A DNA stretch of 64,000 nucleotides from CAZNUM01 sp964539305 (GTDB taxonomy: Bacteria > Fidelibacterota > Marinisomatia > Marinisomatales > TCS55): contig CAZIIM010000003.1 of assembly GCA_964539305.1 (NCBI GenBank), forward strand, positions 1-64,000, read 5' to 3'. Under the pieces are notes generated by a model. The model was not told where the DNA came from. It did no database searches and saw only the letters and a program-made list of their open reading frames with translations. The position numbers and the translations under genes were made by a program. Positions 17,681-24,595 of this stretch are shown here, piece after piece. Position 1 is the first letter of the stretch, and the number at the start of each line of letters is the position of its first letter.

Positions 17681-18221
17681 AACAATTTTAAAGGCCATTA
17701 ACGAAGTCTCCCGGTACATTATTCCGCTCCTGCTGATCGGGATTCCCTTTTATGGCTTGGTGGTAAAAAAAGTAAAGGTGTACGAATCCTTTGTGGAGGG
17801 GGCCAAGGACGGCTTTACCATTGCCGTCCGGATTATCCCCTACCTGGTGGCCATTCTGGTAGCGATTGGCATGTTCCGGGCTTCCGGGGCGCTGGATTTG
17901 CTACTGCAGCTCCTGGCCCCTGTCTTAACAGCCATCGGATTTCCACCGGAAAACCTGCCCCTGGCTCTCATGCGACCCCTTTCCGGCAGCGGTTCCCTGG
18001 GACTACTTACGGATTTAGTGAACCAGTACGGTGCTGACTCCCTGTTTGCCAAAATCGGCGCCACCATGTTCGGGTCCACCGAAACGACCTTTTATGTCCT
18101 GGCAGTCTATTTTGGTTCCGTAGGCATCCGCCGCTCCCGCCATGCCCTGGCGGCGGGATTATTAGCCGATGCGGCGGGTATTCTGACAGCCGTGTATATC
18201 TGCCGGTTGTTGTTCGGGTAA
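17673..18221 (+). CDS. spmB: SpmB-like Gate membrane protein
   Basis: A 182-aa membrane protein, partner of SpmA. It shows four or five hydrophobic segments and the family blocks LMRPLSGSGSLG and KIGATMFGSTETTFYVLAVY. It starts at an ATG inside the end of spmA (8-base overlap), so the two are made together. It is the last gene of the lysA operon; 20 bp separate its stop from that of the convergent arylsulfotransferase gene. In many Bacteroidota the two are one fused protein, whereas here they remain separate. Confidence 0.87.
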   Translation: MVETILKAINEVSRYIIPLLLIGIPFYGLVVKKVKVYESFVEGAKDGFTIAVRIIPYLVAILVAIGMFRASGALDLLLQLLAPVLTAIGFPPENLPLALMRPLSGSGSLGLLTDLVNQYGADSLFAKIGATMFGSTETTFYVLAVYFGSVGIRRSRHALAAGLLADAAGILTAVYICRLLFG

Positions 18222-18241
18222 TTGAACCATTCGAGTGCTGG

Positions 18242-19879
18242 CTATTTCATCAGAATCATTTTCCGGACCTGCCGGAAATGACCCGTATCCAGTTGGTAGA
18301 AATAAATTCCCGAGGGCATGGAAACGCCCCGTGCGTTTTTCCCGTCCCAGATAATCCGTTTTTCACCGGGGCTCTGGAGTTCCTGCACCAGACGCACCAC
18401 CTCCCGACCCTGGAGATTAAAAATAGCAAGTTTCACCAAGGCGGATCGGTCCAAATGATATTGAATCACCGTGGAGGCATTGAAAGGGTTAGGGAAGTTC
18501 GGGTCCAGGGAAATTTGGGGAAATTGTAGGTCGTCGTCCGCCACCGCCAGGAACCGTTCAATCGTCCCCATGGGGGTCAAGTCCTTATCTTTCAGACCGG
18601 CATAATCGGGTCCGTACCGGTCAATGCGGTATACATCATTCTGATAGACGCTATCGCCCTGTACGATGGGGCCGTCCGGGGTAACCGGATTAATGTATTT
18701 CCAGACGATCTCCTTTTCAGGCGTCACTTCAAAGAAGATGCCACCCACACCGGAACAGATGAGTGTATTCCCGTTGGGCAGACGCTGGGCGCTGGAAAAG
18801 CGGGAGGCATAGAAATCTTCCGGATTGGGAGCCTTGTATTCCCATACAGGAGCCACGGGCCCATAGGTGGAATCATTTTCCAGATAATAAGTGCCGGTAG
18901 AATCTACGGGCGGAATGATTTCTTCCACTGTTGAGTAGGCTCCTTCGGGACGGTCCACGCCGTTATTAAAAACAGTAATATTTCCTGCCCCGGGCCGGTC
19001 CGGTAAAACCCAGGCGGCATCGTGTTGCCCAAATAGCTGCCGATCGGTGGAATCCCCCCGCTCATAGGCCGCCGGGTTCCCCCAGCGGTAGAGCAGATCA
19101 CCACCCCGTCCATACCTCCCACCCGAATGGGAAGCAGCTTCAGCCGTGGTGGTACTGTGGTCAATGATCCAGATTTCATTGAATTTCCGACTGCTGATTA
19201 ACACCTGATCAAACTCAGGATGGTAATCCACTGAATTGGGGTGAATCCAGTTTTCAGCCGCATCCCGGGCATAGTTCAGATCCAATAATTCCGGATGATC
19301 CTTTACTACACCATAATTGGCTTTGGTGGAGTCATAGTCCTGGATCAGATGATCCCATAATGTCCATTCCCAGACGATGGCTGTGCCCGTATCCGTATTG
19401 GCCACTTCAATCAGCTTGAGCGATCGAATGGCATTCCCCACCAGATCAGGATTCCGTCCGGCCGCAATAGCCTGGTTTGCGCTCCGGCGATCGTTGGTAA
19501 TCATGAGAACATTCCCATTGGGCATGGGTTCAATATCATGGTGCTGCCGCCCGTAGGCGTATTCCCAGAGGACGGTCCCGTCCCAGTCCAGGAGTTGAAA
19601 ACCACCGTGCTGGGGACCATCGGGAAGCTGGGCCGAACGCAATAGGGTGCCGTCCTCCAACAGATAGGCCGATGCCCCCGGATTGTACTGACTTTCCCAC
19701 CTGTGAACCAGCAAACCCATATTGTCGATCAGATAGGTATTATGGGAAAATTTCGGCGTGAACAGGGTATACCCCACGTAAGAACTGGAATCGTTAATCA
19801 TAATCCCCACATTACGATACTGGGAATGAGCAAGGGTAAGGAGAACCAGGAAAGGAAATAAGATTTTAATTCGATTCAA
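18242..19879 (-). CDS. Secreted arylsulfotransferase-like protein with T9SS sorting domain
   Basis: A 545-aa exported protein with a signal peptide (residues 1-19, AHSQ). Its long beta-propeller domain is of the ASST family, which moves sulfate from one phenolic compound to another without PAPS. Typical blocks are HHDIEPMPNGNVL, IHPNSVDYHPEFD and SSRKFNEIWIID, containing candidate catalytic His and Arg, plus repeated propeller strands such as RLPNGNTLICSG. The last 85 residues form a type IX sorting domain (FPNPFNAST...RKMILMK). It is transcribed alone on the minus strand and interrupts the peptidoglycan genes. Some ASST-like proteins may be enzymatically inactive, so the substrate is open. 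Confidence 0.82.
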   Translation of the reverse strand: MNRIKILFPFLVLLTLAHSQYRNVGIMINDSSSYVGYTLFTPKFSHNTYLIDNMGLLVHRWESQYNPGASAYLLEDGTLLRSAQLPDGPQHGGFQLLDWDGTVLWEYAYGRQHHDIEPMPNGNVLMITNDRRSANQAIAAGRNPDLVGNAIRSLKLIEVANTDTGTAIVWEWTLWDHLIQDYDSTKANYGVVKDHPELLDLNYARDAAENWIHPNSVDYHPEFDQVLISSRKFNEIWIIDHSTTTAEAASHSGGRYGRGGDLLYRWGNPAAYERGDSTDRQLFGQHDAAWVLPDRPGAGNITVFNNGVDRPEGAYSTVEEIIPPVDSTGTYYLENDSTYGPVAPVWEYKAPNPEDFYASRFSSAQRLPNGNTLICSGVGGIFFEVTPEKEIVWKYINPVTPDGPIVQGDSVYQNDVYRIDRYGPDYAGLKDKDLTPMGTIERFLAVADDDLQFPQISLDPNFPNPFNASTVIQYHLDRSALVKLAIFNLQGREVVRLVQELQSPGEKRIIWDGKNARGVSMPSGIYFYQLDTGHFRQVRKMILMK

Positions 19880-20020
19880 AACAGGCTCCTTTGATTTTTA
19901 TTTCTGACCAATAACCATTTTGAGGTTTTCTAGAATCACTTCGGAGACAGAACCAGGGAATAATTTAGGTTCCGATTCAGTGAAATGAAACGATTCCAAG
20001 AATCTGGTTGCCGGGCGATA

Positions 20021-22327
20021 TTACACCAGTGTTCCTTCCATTGAAGCCTCCAGACGGCGCGCTTCACGGAGAAAATCCTTCAGATTCAAGGTTCTTAAGA
20101 AGACCAGTCCGTGAGTAGCCCTCAGGCGAGGATGGTCATGCCGGTACCAGAAATCCCGCCCCAGAACCAGTTCCAGAAGGGCGTGTTGCTCCACCCAGAT
20201 TTTCTGGGCCAGATCGCAGAACGGTCCGTCTAATTCATAACTGGGGAAAGAAGCGTCTTTCTGGCTTAAATAACAGCTCAGGAACGTATCCCGCAGCATG
20301 GCCAAAGAATTAAGAGAGACGGGCACAATCACATCCGCTTCCGCCGGGTCAAAGCGGTACCAGACATTCCGGTAGCCCCAAATCTGAAGGCGGGATAGAT
20401 CGGCTTCCTGCTGCCACTGGCGCAGGGCCTCTGCAATGGCCTGTAATACCTTGTAATGGGTATCAGGACCGCTGCCTTCCGGGTCCATGGCCAAAGAAAT
20501 GACGGTGGGCTTTATTTCCCGGAGTAACTCTAAAATTGGTTCCACATCCCGGGCCTGCTCTGGATTGGCCGTAAAAATGTCTCCCGTGTAGAAACCCAGT
20601 CTCAGGTGATGGACATCCCGGACCCTGACCCCGAAGTGAGCCCACACCAATTCCTCTTCAAATTCCCGGATCATGCCTTTTAACTTCTGAACCGGGGGTA
20701 TGTTCTTTTCACCGTCGTAACATCGCCCTAAATAGTCCAGAATTTCATCGATTTTCCGACTTAAATCTTCTTTAGAAGCCAGTTGGTAAATCTCCACCAG
20801 GGCGCGGACGACCCGGTGACTCAGACCCCGCTGCTGCCCCCGTTGATTCCGGGATGCAATCCGGTCCAGAAAATGGTACACATCCTTGTCCCACTTACGG
20901 CGGTACCCGGACTGGAAAAAATCCGGATAATCCACCATCTGAATTTCATTCCGGTCAAGAAAGGATTGGGTCGTCTTCAGAACATTGTAAAGAAAGCGGT
21001 TGGTGACGGAGGTAAAACCGGAAGTGAGAATGGCAAAGTGATGTTGATTTTTCGGGGACCGGACCAGGTGGGTGATGTGGGGTAAAAACCCCAGCATAAT
21101 ATCATCATGATGGGGCCCCGTATGTAAAAAGGTCTCATTTTCAAGAAGTGTGATTCCCAAATCAAGCTTCTGTTTAAGGGATGCCAGGACCGATGGAACC
21201 GTGGATTCACTTAACCCCGGAATCCGGGAACAAACCGGATCCTCCTGTAAATCTTTCAATGTGAGGCGGTGACCGAATTTATTTAGGCGCTGGCAGAGCT
21301 GAATGACAGCCCGTTCCACCCGTTTATTATCCCACGGGAGGTGATTCAGTTCAAAAGATTTCACATCCTCCAGAGTCTGGGCAGCGCTGTGGGTAAGATA
21401 AAAACGGCTGTGTTTCAACCGCTGGAGAACAGTTCCCGGGTAGCGGTTGTCAGGCTCGCTTTCAAGAGTGGCTTTGACAATCTCCGCCTTGGCGGCACCA
21501 GCGGCAAAAATGATGGCTACTGTTTCCGGATGAAAGGTGATTGTGCCCAAACCAATCGTAATAACCAGGCGTCGCCTGGAAATTTCGATTCCTCCCAAAT
21601 CAACCGCTGCCGCCGCCTGGGTCTCAAAGTTGGTTTCCATCAGGCGGGTGGTGGAATTATGGTCCGAACCGCGTACATTAAAGGCAATATGCCCGTCAGG
21701 ACCAATGCCCCCCAGGAAGAATCCAATACCCCCCTTTTCCCGAATCCGGTCCTCATACTCTGAGCACCATTGATCCACTAAAAATATGGTTTGTTGTTGT
21801 AGCTCTTCCAGTTTCGATTCCGGGTCCCGGAAGCGCAAACTCAGATCAACGACACTTTCAGGGAAAATCTCATTTAACGGTTTATTGTCAGGAGTGGGAA
21901 TCCGGTGGCAATTCATGAATAAACCCCGACGGGGATCCAGGCCGAAACCCTGGATATAAAATCGCTGGACATAATTGTAAAAACTATTGTGCTGCCGGGG
22001 GTCGATGGGATAAAACTCATCGATCTGGATAAACTGCAACCCTTTCAAATTTGGTTTTTGTTTGAGTTCCAGACCATGATCTTTCCGGAGTGCTTCCATC
22101 CTGGAATCCTGCCAGTGTTCCAGAATATACTGGACCCATTTAATGAAATATTCCGGAGTTTTCCCCGTTGGCAGACTGATGGTGCCTTCCGGATGTTCCG
22201 CCGCCCATTCCAGAAAGCGAAGGGCCGTGAAAAAGCCCAACTGGGGGAAGGTCTTCACCACCTTGAAGGGCACCCTGGCAGTTGAAACGGGATAGGAAGT
22301 TGGAAAAGCCGCTTCAACCTTTGACAT
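20021..22327 (-). CDS. nagB: Glucosamine-6-phosphate deaminase fused to a PIG-L/LmbE deacetylase
   Basis: A 768-aa two-domain cytosolic enzyme. Residues about 25-330 are NagB-like, with the substrate loop GIGPDGHIAFN (207-217) and the IDEFYP motif (102-107). They would convert glucosamine 6-phosphate to fructose 6-phosphate and ammonia. Residues about 395-720 are a PIG-L/LmbE domain. Its PHHDD (405-409) keeps the His, catalytic Asp and zinc Asp of the classical HPDD motif, and a later DTHYK could supply the third ligand. PIG-L enzymes remove acetyl from GlcNAc groups, so the fusion may deacetylate and deaminate in one chain. Similar fusions occur in Bacteroidota. It overlaps the symporter stop by 14 bases and ends its operon. 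Confidence 0.88.
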   Translation of the reverse strand: MSKVEAAFPTSYPVSTARVPFKVVKTFPQLGFFTALRFLEWAAEHPEGTISLPTGKTPEYFIKWVQYILEHWQDSRMEALRKDHGLELKQKPNLKGLQFIQIDEFYPIDPRQHNSFYNYVQRFYIQGFGLDPRRGLFMNCHRIPTPDNKPLNEIFPESVVDLSLRFRDPESKLEELQQQTIFLVDQWCSEYEDRIREKGGIGFFLGGIGPDGHIAFNVRGSDHNSTTRLMETNFETQAAAAVDLGGIEISRRRLVITIGLGTITFHPETVAIIFAAGAAKAEIVKATLESEPDNRYPGTVLQRLKHSRFYLTHSAAQTLEDVKSFELNHLPWDNKRVERAVIQLCQRLNKFGHRLTLKDLQEDPVCSRIPGLSESTVPSVLASLKQKLDLGITLLENETFLHTGPHHDDIMLGFLPHITHLVRSPKNQHHFAILTSGFTSVTNRFLYNVLKTTQSFLDRNEIQMVDYPDFFQSGYRRKWDKDVYHFLDRIASRNQRGQQRGLSHRVVRALVEIYQLASKEDLSRKIDEILDYLGRCYDGEKNIPPVQKLKGMIREFEEELVWAHFGVRVRDVHHLRLGFYTGDIFTANPEQARDVEPILELLREIKPTVISLAMDPEGSGPDTHYKVLQAIAEALRQWQQEADLSRLQIWGYRNVWYRFDPAEADVIVPVSLNSLAMLRDTFLSCYLSQKDASFPSYELDGPFCDLAQKIWVEQHALLELVLGRDFWYRHDHPRLRATHGLVFLRTLNLKDFLREARRLEASMEGTLV

Positions 22328-23726
22328 TGGAGCCCTTCATTTTTTTCAGGATTAATTCAACCATCAAAGCAATGATAATATTGGTGACGACCGAGATTCC
22401 AATAAACCAGGTCCAGGCCAGACCCTGGTGCTGCAAATAAAATACGATCAGAAGACTGGCAAGCAGTCCGGCGATCAAACTCTTGGAATGAAATGTCTGT
22501 TTCATCCGGCTCAACAGGAATAGCCCTAAAAGTCCACCGTAAGTGTAAGAAGCAATCTGTAATCCCACCACAATAATGGCAGAATCCTGTTCATTAAAGA
22601 GCAGAGCAATGGCAATAAGAACCAGAGCCCAGAGCAGACTGACAAACCGGGAAAATTTCAGTGTCGATTTCTTCTTGAACCAATCGGAGACGGTAGAAGA
22701 AGCGAGCGAATTAATAGAGGAACTTAACGTGGACATGGCTGCCGAGAGGACGCCTGCCAGCAGGAGCCCTTTCAATCCCACCGGAAGATAATTGACGATA
22801 AAAGTGGAAAATTCGCGATCCTTCTCCAGGGGTTGGCCGCCGATGAAAGCATAAATCAGGGACCCGGCTAAGAGAAAAACGGCAAACTGGAAAAAAACGA
22901 ATAAGCCGCTGCCAATCATGGCCTTACGGGCGGAGGAAAGATTTTTTGTACCCAGAACCCGCTGAACCATCATATAATCGGCCCCATGGGAAGCAAAGGA
23001 TAGAAAGGCCCCGCCCAACAGGGCACTGAAGAAGGCGTAAGGTTGATTCAGCAAATCCCAATCCCAGCGAAAAATATTCAGTTTTCCTTCCCGCCACAAG
23101 TTGGAAAATATTTCAGCCGTTGGTTGGTCCAGAGTCTGGAGAATAAAAACGATCGAAATCACCCCCCCTAGTATGTAGAGAACAAACTGGAAACTGTCTA
23201 CCCACACTACCGTCCGGATTCCTCCCAGTAACGTATAGGAAAGGGTGAATAATCCGATGATCAGAACAGCGGTGGGCAGTGACCAGCCCGTTACGACCTG
23301 AACGATGACGGCAGTGGCCAGGAAGCGGACTCCGTCGGCCAGAATCCGGGTCACCAGGAACACCGCCGACGCTACTTTCTGGATGTCCCGGCCAAAACGG
23401 GTACCCAACACTTCATAAATGGATGTAATGCCTGTTTTGAAATACTGGGGCAGTAAAAAAATACTTACCAGGATGCGCCCCAGGATATAGCCCATGGCCA
23501 GTTGGAGGAAAAACCAGTCCTGGCGGTATGCCAAACCCGGCACACTGATGAAGGTTAATACAGAAGTTTCAGTGGCAACGATAGAGAGCATGGCCACCGG
23601 CCAGGGCAAGGTCCGGCTGGCCAGGAAATAATCCTCGGAAGAACGGTTTAAACGGCTCTGCCAGATCCCAGAGGCCGCCAGCCCGACCAGGAATATGGCA
23701 ATAATGGTCGTGTCAATCCAGTGAAT
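22314..23726 (-). CDS. Sodium:solute symporter (SSS family)
   Basis: A 470-aa inner-membrane symporter with about 13 hydrophobic segments and family features: TETSVLTFISVPG near the N terminus, GGIRTVVWVDSFQF, and AMSTLSSSINSLAS with the Ser/Asn sodium-site residues. An internal ATG at 23609 would remove the first helix. In frame, the preceding 39 codons encode a normal SSS N terminus (IHWIDTTIIAIFLVG, then SSEDYFLASRTLPW). No ATG, GTG or TTG occurs before the in-frame stop. I therefore place the start at ATT (23726), 8 nt after AAGGA and overlapping the DUF1460 stop. Its neighbours suggest import of GlcNAc, MurNAc or muropeptides. Confidence 0.85.
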   Translation of the reverse strand: MHWIDTTIIAIFLVGLAASGIWQSRLNRSSEDYFLASRTLPWPVAMLSIVATETSVLTFISVPGLAYRQDWFFLQLAMGYILGRILVSIFLLPQYFKTGITSIYEVLGTRFGRDIQKVASAVFLVTRILADGVRFLATAVIVQVVTGWSLPTAVLIIGLFTLSYTLLGGIRTVVWVDSFQFVLYILGGVISIVFILQTLDQPTAEIFSNLWREGKLNIFRWDWDLLNQPYAFFSALLGGAFLSFASHGADYMMVQRVLGTKNLSSARKAMIGSGLFVFFQFAVFLLAGSLIYAFIGGQPLEKDREFSTFIVNYLPVGLKGLLLAGVLSAAMSTLSSSINSLASSTVSDWFKKKSTLKFSRFVSLLWALVLIAIALLFNEQDSAIIVVGLQIASYTYGGLLGLFLLSRMKQTFHSKSLIAGLLASLLIVFYLQHQGLAWTWFIGISVVTNIIIALMVELILKKMKGSNVKG

Positions 23727-24594
23727 GGGAGGAATCCTTCTGGTTCAGGGGCTCAAAAGCGTAAATCAAAATACCGTCAAAGACGGGTCCCGTATCCCGG
23801 AAATAATAATTCAGAAAATCTACATTGACTGTCCGCTTATATTCGGCAGAGGCATGGACCAGATTCTGCCCGTCGATCAACATGCCTTCATGGGCGATAA
23901 TCAGACCGGATTTAAATAATGTTTTACGTACGAAGGCGACTCCGCAAACGGGTGGTACTTTCTTCAACAGATTTTCATTTATCAAATGATTCGGAATGTA
24001 ATAAACGGTCACCGGCTTTTCCCAGTCCAAAGGAAGAAAACGGGTACTGTCTGCTTTCCGGTTCAATACCAGGGTTACTTTTTCAAGCAGTTCCCGGGGG
24101 AATAAATCGGTGGTAATATCCACTGTGTAGGGATTCTCCTGCAGGCGGTCAGTGGTGTAGTGCCAGCGGGTCTGGTAGGAAGGCTGAATCACCCCTTCCC
24201 GGTTGGGTTTGTAATGAATCCGGATCATATTCTGACGAGCTTCTTCCCAGGAATGGCTCTGGGATACGGCCAGGGCCGTCAGCACATGCACGGTGCAATC
24301 GGAAACATCCAGTCGCAGGAGGGGGTCAGGATCCGGTCCCTGCTCCTCCCCCAGGCTGAAAATTTCATAGGGTTTTCCTACCTGCCACAGGGCAAAGGCG
24401 CGCAAGCGCCCCAGAAAGTCGGGATAATGCTGGTAGAACCCGGGTAAAATCTTTGATATTTGATCCTGATTCAAGGTCCAGGGTTTGGGAAGGGAATCGA
24501 TCCAGTTATCCTGAGCATTCAGGCCTGAGGAAGGGGTTTCCAATCCAACCATTAATAAAATGACTGCCCCTAACATAAAGCGTTTATTTCTCAT
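23713..24594 (-). CDS. DUF1460 NlpC/P60-like cysteine amidase, exported
   Basis: A 293-aa DUF1460 protein with a signal peptide (residues 1-27). The fold is papain-like. The candidate nucleophile is Cys100 in LDVSDCTVHV, and a His in NLVHASAEY lies near the C terminus. Family members are regarded as N-acetylmuramoyl-L-alanine amidases or peptidoglycan peptidases, so a periplasmic cut between sugar and stem peptide is the likely role. The gene starts one base after the stop of the GH3/beta-lactamase gene and overlaps the symporter start. The order cut, cut, import, metabolise runs along the operon. Confidence 0.8.
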   Translation of the reverse strand: MRNKRFMLGAVILLMVGLETPSSGLNAQDNWIDSLPKPWTLNQDQISKILPGFYQHYPDFLGRLRAFALWQVGKPYEIFSLGEEQGPDPDPLLRLDVSDCTVHVLTALAVSQSHSWEEARQNMIRIHYKPNREGVIQPSYQTRWHYTTDRLQENPYTVDITTDLFPRELLEKVTLVLNRKADSTRFLPLDWEKPVTVYYIPNHLINENLLKKVPPVCGVAFVRKTLFKSGLIIAHEGMLIDGQNLVHASAEYKRTVNVDFLNYYFRDTGPVFDGILIYAFEPLNQKDSSHSLD

Positions 24595-24595
24595 T

